Assembly: GCF_039982735.1 (NCBI RefSeq)
Contig: NZ_JBDWXV010000022.1
Coordinates: 1-64,000 of the forward strand
Source: Saccharospirillum sp039982735
GTDB lineage: Bacteria; Pseudomonadota; Gammaproteobacteria; Pseudomonadales; Natronospirillaceae
DNA: 64,000 nt
Direction of reading: 5' to 3'
Below the pieces are notes generated by a model, which ran no database searches, had not been told where the DNA came from, and was given only the letters and a program-made list of their open reading frames with translations. Made by a program: the position numbers and the translations under genes. Positions 17,079-25,521 of this stretch are shown here, in pieces (positions within the stretch are counted from its first letter, which is position 1; each line of letters opens with the position of its first letter).

Positions 17079-18410
17079 ATGTCAATTCAGTTTCCAACTG
17101 CACTCCAACTCGGTGAAGCCATCGCACAAGGCGAGGTGAGCCCGGTCGAGTTGGCCGAACAAGCGCTCCAACAGGCAGACCAATACCCCGCCATTTATTT
17201 GAAGGTTCTGCATGACCGGGCTCGCCGCGAAGCGGAGCAATCGGCGTGGCGACAAGCGCATCGTTGTCGTCTGGGCCCTCTGGATGGCGTGCCGATCGCC
17301 TGGAAGGATTTGTTCGATGTGGCCGGTGAAGTCACCACCGCCGGGGGGCGGGTGTTCAGTGAACCGGCGTCGAGGGATGCCGATGTTGTGCACCGGGCCG
17401 GCCAGGCAGGCCTGGTGAGCATCGGCAAGACGAATCTGACAGAACTGGCATTTTCCGGTTTGGGCATGAACCCGCACTACGGCACACCGGATGCAACGCC
17501 TGGCAGCGGTGAACCCCGCGTACCCGGCGGCTCCAGCAGCGGCTCGGCCGTTGCCGTTGCCAAGGGTCTGGTTCCGGTCGCGGCGGGTACCGATACCGCC
17601 GGTTCGCTGCGCATACCCGCGGCTTTTAATGGATTGGTGTCCTACCGGCCGACGACTGGCCAACACTCGACCCGCGGCGTGGTGCCCCTGGGGCGCAGCC
17701 TGGATACGCCGGGCGTCATTGCACGAACGCTGGACGACTGCCTGGCGGTGGACGACGCCTTTCGCGGCCAGGGCACTGAGCCTCGCCGGCCTCTGGCATC
17801 CGACCAGGTAACCGTCGTGCTGGATGAACAGGCACTGGACGATGACCGTCTGGATGAGGCAGTCCGGTTGGCAATACGAGAGTACGCCGATCAGCTGGAA
17901 TCGAAGGGCATCCGAGTGGTGCGCAAGGCAGTGCCGGTTGTCGGGCAATGTCATCAGCTAACCGCCCGGTATGGCTGGCTGGGGGGGTACGAAGCTCTGG
18001 CTGAATATAAGGAATTGCTCGAAAGGGTACCGGCAGACCGGTTTGACCCGCGCGTCAGGGACCGGATTCTGGCGTTTGAGCAGCGTTCTCCGGCCGATGT
18101 GGTGTGTTTGTATCGTGAACGGCGCGCTCTGCAGCAGGCATTAAAAGAGCAGTTGGGTTCGGCTGTGTTGCTGTCACCGACGGTGGCGCAAACGGCCCCT
18201 ATACTGGCGCCGTTGTTACAGGATGATGAAGCCTACCGGGCGGCCAATACTGCCTGCCTGCGATTAAGCATGGTCGCCAGTTTGCTCGACAGCCCGGCTA
18301 TTACTTTACCCGCCGGGGTGGACTCGAATGGGCAGCACATGGGCGTTCAGTTGACGGGGCTGGCGGGTCAGGATGAGCATCTAAAACGAGCTGTGCTGGC
18401 TTGCCAGTAG
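17079..18410 (+). CDS. Amidase signature family protein
   Basis: The 443-residue enzyme carries the amidase-signature triad: Lys76 in PIAWKDLF, the cis-Ser near 152 in GGSSSGSA, and the nucleophile Ser176 in DTAGSLRIPA. It therefore hydrolyses an amide or ester. It resembles GatA, but no gatB or gatC is nearby and it lacks GatA length, so a stand-alone amidase acting on an unknown substrate is more likely. It follows the adenylate cyclase by 49 bases and faces a GGDEF gene. Confidence 0.88.
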   Translation: MSIQFPTALQLGEAIAQGEVSPVELAEQALQQADQYPAIYLKVLHDRARREAEQSAWRQAHRCRLGPLDGVPIAWKDLFDVAGEVTTAGGRVFSEPASRDADVVHRAGQAGLVSIGKTNLTELAFSGLGMNPHYGTPDATPGSGEPRVPGGSSSGSAVAVAKGLVPVAAGTDTAGSLRIPAAFNGLVSYRPTTGQHSTRGVVPLGRSLDTPGVIARTLDDCLAVDDAFRGQGTEPRRPLASDQVTVVLDEQALDDDRLDEAVRLAIREYADQLESKGIRVVRKAVPVVGQCHQLTARYGWLGGYEALAEYKELLERVPADRFDPRVRDRILAFEQRSPADVVCLYRERRALQQALKEQLGSAVLLSPTVAQTAPILAPLLQDDEAYRAANTACLRLSMVASLLDSPAITLPAGVDSNGQHMGVQLTGLAGQDEHLKRAVLACQ

Positions 18411-18425
18411 AGGAGAATCAATCAG

Positions 18426-19466
18426 TCAGTGGTCACTCTCGCCCGAGACCAAACGGTTGCGCCCACTGGATTTGGCTTGATACACCCGCTGGTCAGCGAG
18501 TTTCAGCGCGCGTTTGAATTCGGATTCGCCGTTGAAGGCCGCCAGCCCAGCGCTGAAGGTCAGGCCGATGGTGTGCTCGTCGAACTGAAACTGGCGACTG
18601 GCGATGAGTTTGCGCAGTTCGTCGACGATGGGCAGCGCTTCTGCTTCAGTCAGGCTATTCATCACCAGCACAAACTCTTCACCCCCCCAACGGCAGACGC
18701 TGTCTGATTCCTTCAGGTTATTGCGCAAAACTCGGGCAAAGGTGGAGAGCACCCGGTCTCCCACGTCGTGGCCATAGCGATCATTGACGGCTTTGAAATG
18801 GTCGATGTCGATCAGTGCAACAACGGCCGGCTGATCAGTCTGTTCCCATTTTAACAGTTGCCGCTCGAGACCAAGCCGGTTCATCAGGCCAGTGAGCGGA
18901 TCGGTCAGGGAGTTTTTCCGGTGCATGTCAGCCGTGTGTTTTATCGCCAGGTAAGATTGCACGTGGGTCCATTCGATGAGCAGGCTCAGCAACACAATAA
19001 ACAGCGTAGCAGCGATCAGGCGGGGCACGGCTTCCAGGGTATAGGGGTACAGCCAGGGCCAGTCGACCAGAATGGCGGCGATCAGCATCAGCGTGTACAG
19101 GCCACCCAGTATCTGGCCCCATCGCCAGCCTGAAATGACGATCATCATCGGGATTAGCGTAAAGGCAAAGTAGACGCCCGTGCCATCCTGGCCGCCAGAG
19201 ACAGTCAGATAGAGGGCGAACAGGCACAGCACGATGCCCAGTGCGACTCTGGCGAGGCGTGTCTGCTGGCGAACATGGGCGGTCACGACCAGGGTGGTGA
19301 TCACGCAAATGACCAGCAACAGAATCCAGAACCGGATCCAGATGCCCTGCCAGATTGCCAGCAAGGCGAAGGGTACCATGATCAAATTGCCGGATACCGC
19401 GAAAAAGCGCATCAGCACCAGTGTGCGCCTTAACTCGATCTGTTCTGGTGTACTACCCAATTGCAC
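18426..19466 (-). CDS. Membrane diguanylate cyclase (GGDEF domain)
   Basis: The 346-residue protein has five or six membrane helices in its first 175 residues and a C-terminal GGDEF domain. The active-site loop reads RWGGEEFVLV, preceded by ALIDIDHFKAVNDRYGHDVGD with the metal-binding Asp, so it should be an active cyclase making c-di-GMP. No RxxD inhibitory site is evident just before GGEEF. The start codon is GTG (19466) with no strong ribosome site, so the exact start is uncertain; the next Met would cut into the first helix. Confidence 0.9.
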   Translation of the reverse strand: MQLGSTPEQIELRRTLVLMRFFAVSGNLIMVPFALLAIWQGIWIRFWILLLVICVITTLVVTAHVRQQTRLARVALGIVLCLFALYLTVSGGQDGTGVYFAFTLIPMMIVISGWRWGQILGGLYTLMLIAAILVDWPWLYPYTLEAVPRLIAATLFIVLLSLLIEWTHVQSYLAIKHTADMHRKNSLTDPLTGLMNRLGLERQLLKWEQTDQPAVVALIDIDHFKAVNDRYGHDVGDRVLSTFARVLRNNLKESDSVCRWGGEEFVLVMNSLTEAEALPIVDELRKLIASRQFQFDEHTIGLTFSAGLAAFNGESEFKRALKLADQRVYQAKSSGRNRLVSGESDH

Positions 19467-19694
19467 GCTGGAAAGGTCTCAGGCTCTGTTTCGTAAACAA
19501 TAGCATTCCAGCGGCTAATTGACAGTCGTGCTGCAGGGCGGGGCTTTTTCACAATCCAGCCCGGGCATTGCTGTTTTTGCCTTCAGAGGCTTAACTGTGG
19601 GGACTTATTCATAGTATCCCGGCATTTAAATTCAGAGTGTCCCGGTATTTCATTCGTTCGGTGGGTTCGATGATTCAGGAGCGTTGCTCAGATT

Positions 19695-20663
19695 ATGGAA
19701 TTTAAAGACTACTACAAGGTGCTGGGCGTTGCGGACAAGGCGACCCAGGCAGAGGTCAAACAGGCCTATCGCAAGCTGGCCAGAAAATACCACCCCGATG
19801 TCAGCAAGGAAAAGGACGCCGAAGCGAAGTTCAAGGAAGTCGGAGAGGCTTACGAAGTACTCAGCGATGCCGAAAAGCGAGCGGAATACGATCAAATCAG
19901 GGCTTTGCGGGCTGCCGGAGGTGGCCGCCACTCTGCAGGCACCGGTGCCGGCATGAGTGACGACGAAGCCAGCCGGCAATTCAGTGACTTTTTCAGGTCT
20001 GTATTTGGCGGTGGCATGGCGGGAGAGGGTATGGCTGGCAGCGGGTTTCGTCAGGCGGGTGCCAGCGATTGGGGGCGTTCTTTCAGTCATCGCGGGCAGG
20101 ACATGCACCACCGGTTGGCCCTGTTTCTGGAAGAGGCGGTGCAAGGGGTACAGCGCACCCTGAAGCTTGACATGCCTGCAGCCGATTCACGAGGGCAGAT
20201 GGTTCACAAAACCAAAACGCTGAATGTGAAAATACCGGCCGGCGTCGTTGCCGGACAGCGTATCCGCCTGGCCGGACAGGGTGGCCCCGGGCACAGCGGG
20301 GGTGCCGCCGGCGATCTGTTTCTGGAGATAGAGCTGGCGCCACACCCATTGTTCGCGGTCGACGGACGTGATCTGTTGTTGACGCTCCCTCTAGCCCCCT
20401 GGGAAGCTGCGTTGGGCGCAAAGGTAGAAGTCCCGACGCTCACCGGGTCGGTCAACCTGACCATACCCAAAGGCTCGGTGGCCGGTAAAAAGCTGCGCCT
20501 GAAAGGAAGGGGCCTGGGCCGAAACCCGACCGGAGACCTGATCGTTACTGTGCAGGTGACCTTGCCTGCTCATCACTCGACCAGGTCGGAAGCCTTGTAC
20601 CGGGAACTGGCTGAAGCGGAAGCGGGGTTTAACCCCAGAAAATCGCTGGAGAAAGGGTTATGA
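19695..20663 (+). CDS. cbpA: DnaJ-like cochaperone CbpA
   Basis: The 322-residue protein has an N-terminal J domain with His33-Pro34-Asp35 for DnaK stimulation, a Gly/Phe/Met-rich linker (about 75-130), and two C-terminal substrate-binding beta domains. It lacks the Cys-rich zinc domain of DnaJ, which defines CbpA. E. coli CbpA is a stationary-phase cochaperone that also binds curved DNA. Its stop overlaps the ATG of the next gene, cbpM, which confirms the identity. Confidence 0.94.
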   Translation: MEFKDYYKVLGVADKATQAEVKQAYRKLARKYHPDVSKEKDAEAKFKEVGEAYEVLSDAEKRAEYDQIRALRAAGGGRHSAGTGAGMSDDEASRQFSDFFRSVFGGGMAGEGMAGSGFRQAGASDWGRSFSHRGQDMHHRLALFLEEAVQGVQRTLKLDMPAADSRGQMVHKTKTLNVKIPAGVVAGQRIRLAGQGGPGHSGGAAGDLFLEIELAPHPLFAVDGRDLLLTLPLAPWEAALGAKVEVPTLTGSVNLTIPKGSVAGKKLRLKGRGLGRNPTGDLIVTVQVTLPAHHSTRSEALYRELAEAEAGFNPRKSLEKGL

Positions 20664-20995
20664 GCAAAGACATCACCACAGTCATTATCGATGAACATCA
20701 GTTGCATGAATCCGGGGTCTGGCTGAGCTTGAACGACCTATGCGAACGCTGCGGTCTCAAGCAGACTCTGGTGGTTGAGTTGGTGGAGCTGGGGCTAATT
20801 GCGCCAGAAACCGTTACCGCTGACCGCTGGCAATTTCAGGTGTCGGTGGTGCCAACCCTGCATCAGGCGGTTCGCCTCAAACGGGAGCTGGATCTCGACT
20901 GGCAAGGGGTGGCGGTGGCGATGGACCTGCTTGAAGAGTTGCAGGCTCTGCGACAGCAGGTGCACTCCCTGGAGCGGCAGTTGGGTGTCAGGTAG
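20660..20995 (+). CDS. cbpM: Chaperone modulator CbpM
   Basis: This 111-residue MerR-like protein inhibits CbpA by binding its J domain. It begins with the ATG of an ATGA overlap with cbpA. The HESGVWLSLNDLCERCGL segment forms the helix-turn-helix-like part, and the C-terminal end is a helix (LEELQALRQQVHSLERQL). It ends six bases before the convergent MFS gene. Confidence 0.9.
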   Translation: MSKDITTVIIDEHQLHESGVWLSLNDLCERCGLKQTLVVELVELGLIAPETVTADRWQFQVSVVPTLHQAVRLKRELDLDWQGVAVAMDLLEELQALRQQVHSLERQLGVR

Positions 20996-21000
20996 CCTGA

Positions 21001-22239
21001 TCAGACATCGACAAACCGCCGGCGTTGCCGGGTAAGGTTCAGGCTGAAAGTCAGAGCCAGGGCAGCCAAACTGACCAGGGTGGGCACCAGGCCGAACCAT
21101 TCCGACAGGCTCCCGATTACCAGGGCACCGATGGCCGGGCTACCCATGCTGACCACCGTCCAGATGCTCATAACCCGACCCCGGTACTGGTCATCAATCA
21201 TCATCTGTATCAACGCCTGGCAACCGGTGCCGATGACCGTCATGGCCAGGCTACACAGGCAGATAATGCCGATCAGCCACACCAGACTGTTCAGCTTGAG
21301 CAAGGGCAGTATGGCCGCCGAACTGATCACCAGGCCCATCAGCACCAGTCGGCTGATACGGGCAAGGTCGCCTCGCTGGCGCGAGACAATAACGCCGCCA
21401 ATGATGGAGCCGGCACCAGCGACCCCAGTCAGCACGGCCAGGTTCTGCGCGCTGCCGCTGGTCAGTTCACCGGAAATGGCGGGCAAAAGTTCCAGTACGG
21501 AGCGACCAACCAGGCCGTTGGTTAGTGTCATCAGCAATACCAGTCGCACCAGCGGCGCCTGACGGATGAAGCGAAAGCCGGCCAGAAGATCACCCAGCAG
21601 GCTGATACTGCGGTCCCTGGCGGCCGGGGCGACCCGTGGCACGCGCAACAGAAACGTCAGGGTTCCGGAAAAACACAGGGCCGAGAGGGCAAAGGCAACC
21701 CCGACATTGGCAATGCTGATGATGCCAGCGCCCAGCGCCGGGCCGATAATCCGCGAGACATTGAAGACAATGGCCGTCATTCCGATGCCGCTGGGCAACA
21801 GGTGTCGGCTCAGAATTTTGGGCACCAGGGCCAGGCGCATTGGATGATGGGCTGCGGTGACACACCCAAACGCCAGAGCGGAGGTCAGCAACGCAACGAG
21901 ATTGACCGCTTCCAGGAAAAACAGCAGGGCAATGGCAACGCAAATCAGGGTGTTGAGTAATGCTGTGATAACCACGCCACCGCGCGGATCAATGCGATCG
22001 GAAATCACCCCGAAAATGGGCGACAACAGAAAGGTCGGGGCCAGTAGGATGGCGCTGGTTACACCGACCCATAAGGGAGACAGCGTGACTTCCCAGACGC
22101 TCCAGCCGATCAGGAAGCGGGCTATCCAGATCCCCAGGGTGGCGAAACTGGTGGCAATGAAATAGTCCCGGAAAATGGGGGACGAGAGTGCCGAACGCGA
22201 CGGTGGTTGCTTGGCAGTGCCGCCCGGATTACTTGTCAT
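21001..22239 (-). CDS. Major facilitator superfamily transporter
   Basis: The 412-residue protein has about 12 hydrophobic segments and MFS motif A variants (FGVISDRIDPRGGVV after TM2). The overall pattern resembles the DHA3 group, which includes EntS-type siderophore exporters and macrolide exporters; the substrate is unknown. The ATG at 22239 was preferred over a TTG at 22290, because the latter would add an N-terminus with no family precedent. Neither has a strong ribosome site. Confidence 0.85.
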   Translation of the reverse strand: MTSNPGGTAKQPPSRSALSSPIFRDYFIATSFATLGIWIARFLIGWSVWEVTLSPLWVGVTSAILLAPTFLLSPIFGVISDRIDPRGGVVITALLNTLICVAIALLFFLEAVNLVALLTSALAFGCVTAAHHPMRLALVPKILSRHLLPSGIGMTAIVFNVSRIIGPALGAGIISIANVGVAFALSALCFSGTLTFLLRVPRVAPAARDRSISLLGDLLAGFRFIRQAPLVRLVLLMTLTNGLVGRSVLELLPAISGELTSGSAQNLAVLTGVAGAGSIIGGVIVSRQRGDLARISRLVLMGLVISSAAILPLLKLNSLVWLIGIICLCSLAMTVIGTGCQALIQMMIDDQYRGRVMSIWTVVSMGSPAIGALVIGSLSEWFGLVPTLVSLAALALTFSLNLTRQRRRFVDV

Positions 22240-22549
22240 GGGTAGGATTAGGCTGGTGCACAATGGTTCCCGAGGTTTACATGGATGCAATGTGTGGCCC
22301 GCTTGCCCCGGCCTGGTGCATGGACCACACTGTATTCATCAGTATAACGCAGACGGGCCCTGCCAGGGATGCAACGTAGCGTCTTCACAGGGCCACCTTT
22401 TGTTGGGGCCGGGCCTCAATGGCTGGTGTGTTAGGGCACGGAAGGCTAAGTAGCGATTCGTCACTGGAGATTTCACTCTGCCTACGTCTATTGCTTCAGC
22501 AACTCAGTATCGGCTGCCCAGGCTTACAAGGGTCAACTATACCCCGAGG

Positions 22550-23995
22550 GTGCTGGGGTTTGGTGCCACCTTTGTTGCCATTGCCTGGCTGACATTGGAG
22601 CGAGGCTGGTCGCACTGGAATCTGCCGGTCGCCGCACTTTATTTTCTGGTTTACCCCCACCTTGTGTATTGGAATGACCGCTGGCGCCAGGCAAGCGTTA
22701 GCAGTGAACGCCGCGCCATGATGTTTGACGGATTGGTGCTGGGTGCCTGGTGTGCCCACATCAATTTTTCTGGCTGGATCTCCTTTACCTTGTTAGCGGC
22801 TGTGATTCTTAACAATACCATGACGGGTGGTATACGTCAGTGCGCCCGAGCACTGGGTTTTTTTGTGCTGGGTATCGCTCTGATAGCCTTTTCTTCAGAA
22901 GTCGCGTGGTCTCCGGAGGCTCCGTTGGGGATCAATGTGCTGACCATGGTTTCGCTTCAACTCTATATATTCAGCATCGCCTGGGTGTTTTATATCCAGA
23001 AATCGCGGCTGGTTGGCACTAAAAAGAACGCCGAGCAAAAGAACGTGATTTTTAGCGCCATGCTGGAACTGAGTGATTTGAATGATCAGGTGGATTCCTT
23101 CGAGTCACTGGTATCCGCCGCACTGGATGTTTTGCAACGACTGTATCCGGACCAGTCGTTCGGCTTTGTGTTGAAAGACCCGCGGGAACACGATGACCTC
23201 TATTTTGCTGTCTTCACGCCGGACCTGGATGATGAACAGCAGACCATTCTCAAGCGTCGCCTGGCCCGAACCAGAGAACACCTGCCGCAAGGGTACTTTC
23301 TGAATACCACCGATCAGCACACCGGTAGTTTCGTGTTTCCTATGCGCGAACGCTTCGACCGGTTTCAGGGCTTGCTGTTAATACAGGGAGCCACCTTGTC
23401 CGAACAGGAACGTCAGGCACTGCAACTGCTGATCAAGCAGCTGGGTACGGCGGTTGCCAACAAACTGTTGACGCTGGAACTCAAGGCAGCTGCGGAGCGC
23501 GATGCGCTGACCGGAATATACAATCGAGGACACCTTGAATCGGAACTGACAGAAGCGCAGAACCGCCTGAAAACCGATGCCAATGACCACTTTTCCGTGA
23601 TTCTGATCGATCTGATCGGCCTGAAATCGGTCAACGACCAGTATGGGCATGCAGCCGGAGACGAGCTGATACGCTTTGTCGCCGATGCGCTCAAAAGCAT
23701 CTGCCGCGATCAGGATCAGGTTTTCCGATACGGGGGCGATGAGTTTGTGATTCTTTGTCGCAGTGAAGATGAGAGCGGAGCAGCGGCGCTGATGCAGCGT
23801 ATTGATCGACAGGTAAAACAAAAAAACATCAGCCTGACCACTGATGACGGTGCTCAGGTAAAAACCCCCATTCAAATGAGTGTCGGCCTTGCCAGTTCCG
23901 ATCAGGTGCCGCCGGAAGACGTATTGAAACTGGCCGATGAGAGAATGTATGCCGACAAGGAACGCTGGTACCGCGAGCGCAGTCGGTATCGCTGA
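22550..23995 (+). CDS. MASE2-type GGDEF diguanylate cyclase
   Basis: The protein has an N-terminal MASE2-like membrane module (about residues 1-150), a GAF-like region (about 170-310) and a GGDEF domain with FRYGGDEFVILC and an upstream VILIDLIGLKSVNDQYGHAAGD, so it should make c-di-GMP. The coordinates use a GTG, but the gene probably begins earlier. The frame is open back to 22451, and the residues before the GTG (RLPRLTRVNYTPR) continue the MASE2 pattern. The only start-like codon with a ribosome site is CTG at 22478, eight bases after GGAG. The divergent gap 22240-22477 holds nothing else recognised. Confidence 0.86.
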   Translation: MLGFGATFVAIAWLTLERGWSHWNLPVAALYFLVYPHLVYWNDRWRQASVSSERRAMMFDGLVLGAWCAHINFSGWISFTLLAAVILNNTMTGGIRQCARALGFFVLGIALIAFSSEVAWSPEAPLGINVLTMVSLQLYIFSIAWVFYIQKSRLVGTKKNAEQKNVIFSAMLELSDLNDQVDSFESLVSAALDVLQRLYPDQSFGFVLKDPREHDDLYFAVFTPDLDDEQQTILKRRLARTREHLPQGYFLNTTDQHTGSFVFPMRERFDRFQGLLLIQGATLSEQERQALQLLIKQLGTAVANKLLTLELKAAAERDALTGIYNRGHLESELTEAQNRLKTDANDHFSVILIDLIGLKSVNDQYGHAAGDELIRFVADALKSICRDQDQVFRYGGDEFVILCRSEDESGAAALMQRIDRQVKQKNISLTTDDGAQVKTPIQMSVGLASSDQVPPEDVLKLADERMYADKERWYRERSRYR

Positions 23996-23999
23996 GTCG

Positions 24000-24662
24000 C
24001 TATTCCAGCTTCAAATGCGAAATATCCGGGGGAGGTGGTGGCGCAGTCCGATCGTTGTCGACCAGTGTGACGCCGGGTTCATCCAGCGACAAAGCGGACA
24101 GGTCGACCTGGACCGGTGCCGGCCGTTCCGGGTTTTCCACCAGAGTGACCCCGGGTTCATCCAGTGACAGGCCGGAAATATCGACCTGAACAGGGGTAGG
24201 GCGCTCCGGGTGTTCAACCAGGGTGGCGCCCGTCTGCGCAAGGCTGAAGTTTGTAGTATCGACCGATACCGGTTGGATGTCCCGGTGTTCGCCGATGTCG
24301 CTGCCCGCTGGCAGGACTGTCCAGTCGGGCTCTGTTACCGGCTGGTTAACAGGCCCGGCGTCGGAACCCTGCTGTTGCGATGTTGACGCGGATGCCTCAG
24401 GGCGCGCGGCTCCTGCCGGTATGGCTTCCCCCATGGGCACAATAATCGGCTTGGCCCCGATCTTCTCAAGCGCGGCCTTGTATTTGGCCGCCGTCGGCCG
24501 GTCTACCTTCAGTTTGACCGGTTGCGGCTTTCCTGAAAAAAAAGCCTCCAGTCGGGCGGGGTCTGTCTTGAACAGCTGCGCCATATCCGCTTTCACGAAG
24601 TCGGTATAAAACCCCTCGAGCAGATCGCCCCGGAAATAGATGTCGTAACGCGCCTCGCTCAT
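24000..24662 (-). CDS. Uncharacterised protein with three 26-residue Pro/Val-rich repeats
   Basis: The 220-residue product starts with a compact domain (about residues 4-76). Its phrases (FRGDLLEGF, ADMAQLFKTD, LEAFFSG and VDRPTAAKYKAALEKIGAK) recur in gammaproteobacterial proteins of unknown role. A low-complexity Ala/Ser/Gln linker follows. Residues about 130-207 hold three tandem 26-residue units of the form PVQVDxSxLSLDEPGVTLVE. The protein ends with PPPPPDISHLKLE, which starts like a fourth unit. No signal peptide or TM segment is seen. The start at 24662 drops a poorly supported extension to 24737. No function is assigned. Confidence 0.7.
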   Translation of the reverse strand: MSEARYDIYFRGDLLEGFYTDFVKADMAQLFKTDPARLEAFFSGKPQPVKLKVDRPTAAKYKAALEKIGAKPIIVPMGEAIPAGAARPEASASTSQQQGSDAGPVNQPVTEPDWTVLPAGSDIGEHRDIQPVSVDTTNFSLAQTGATLVEHPERPTPVQVDISGLSLDEPGVTLVENPERPAPVQVDLSALSLDEPGVTLVDNDRTAPPPPPDISHLKLE

Positions 24663-24784
24663 GGTGATGGTCCTGTCGCTGGGAGCCTTTGGGCAGTATA
24701 GAGGATTACAGGTTTTGGTGTCAGTGACCCCGGCCACAGACTCTTCAGTACTCAGCGGGCGATGGAGGGTCGTCCATTGGTCTC

Positions 24785-24796
24785 ATTGTTTACAAT
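24785..24796. promoter_or_regulatory. GntR-type operator, upstream copy
   Basis: ATTGTTTACAAT has perfect five-base arms (ATTGT/ACAAT). It lies just upstream of the -35 box of the prp operon and matches the site at 24848-24859 in its arms. Confidence 0.65.
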
Positions 24797-24801
24797 TAAG
24801 G

Positions 24802-24830
24802 TTGAAAATACGACGTTATATCCGTTTAAT
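24802..24830 (+). promoter_or_regulatory. Promoter of the prp operon
   Basis: TTGAAA (24802-24807), a 17-base spacer and TTTAAT (24825-24830) form a near-consensus sigma-70 promoter. Transcription would begin near 24837, before the downstream operator. Confidence 0.7.
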
Positions 24831-24847
24831 AGGTCAATTATCGTATC

Positions 24848-24859
24848 ATTGTAGACAAT
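24848..24859. promoter_or_regulatory. GntR-type operator, downstream copy
   Basis: ATTGTAGACAAT has the same arms as the site at 24785. Its centre is 63 bases from the other, about six helical turns, and it ends two bases before the regulator's ATG. The pair flanks the promoter, which suggests autorepression by looping. Confidence 0.65.
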
Positions 24860-24861
24860 AT

Positions 24862-25521
24862 ATGGAAGCACGGACTCAGGTTGACCGCATTTACCAGCAA
24901 CTGCTGGAGGCCATCGTGCGTGGCGATATCGCGCCCAATGAAAGGTTGCGCGAGTCGGAGTTATCGACTGAACTGGGCATTAGCCGGGGCCCGCTGCGTG
25001 AGGCGCTGCATCGTCTGGAAAGCCGTCGGCTGGTGCGCAAAGTGCCGCACGTCGGAGCCCAGGTGGTCGGCGTGGATCGTCAGGAGCTGATCGAGCTGTA
25101 TCAGATTCGGGAAAACCTCGAGTCGCTTGCCTGCGAGCTGGCGGCGAAGAATATGACCGACGAGGCTCTGCAGGAACTGGGCGCGGTACTCGCCCGGCAC
25201 GAACGCTACCTGGATGACCAGAACGACCAGTTTTACATACAACAAGAAGGGGATCTGGACTTTCATTTCAACATCATTCAGGCAAGTGGTAACCGCTGGC
25301 TGATCAGCCTGTTGTGTGACGAGCTTTACCAGCGAGTACGCATGTTCCGGTTTCAGTCTGCACACCGCCGCGGGCGACCCCGCCAGGCGTTGGAGGAACA
25401 CCAGCGCATCTTTGAAGCACTGCAGCAACGCGATGGCGAACTGGCCTCGTTGCTGATGAAACGACACATTCGCTCGGCACGCCGGGTACTCGAACAAACG
25501 ACTGAGGAGACTCTGCTATGA
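24862..25521 (+). CDS. GntR/FadR-family regulator of the methylcitrate operon
   Basis: The 219-residue protein has an N-terminal winged helix (ESELSTELGISRGPLREALHRLE) and a C-terminal FCD-type all-helical ligand domain containing HFNIIQASGN. It should repress the prp genes until a pathway metabolite such as methylcitrate or methylisocitrate binds; that ligand is inferred. Its ATG lies at 24862, two bases after a palindromic operator, and its stop overlaps prpB by four bases. E. coli instead uses the sigma-54 activator PrpR. Confidence 0.92.
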   Translation: MEARTQVDRIYQQLLEAIVRGDIAPNERLRESELSTELGISRGPLREALHRLESRRLVRKVPHVGAQVVGVDRQELIELYQIRENLESLACELAAKNMTDEALQELGAVLARHERYLDDQNDQFYIQQEGDLDFHFNIIQASGNRWLISLLCDELYQRVRMFRFQSAHRRGRPRQALEEHQRIFEALQQRDGELASLLMKRHIRSARRVLEQTTEETLL

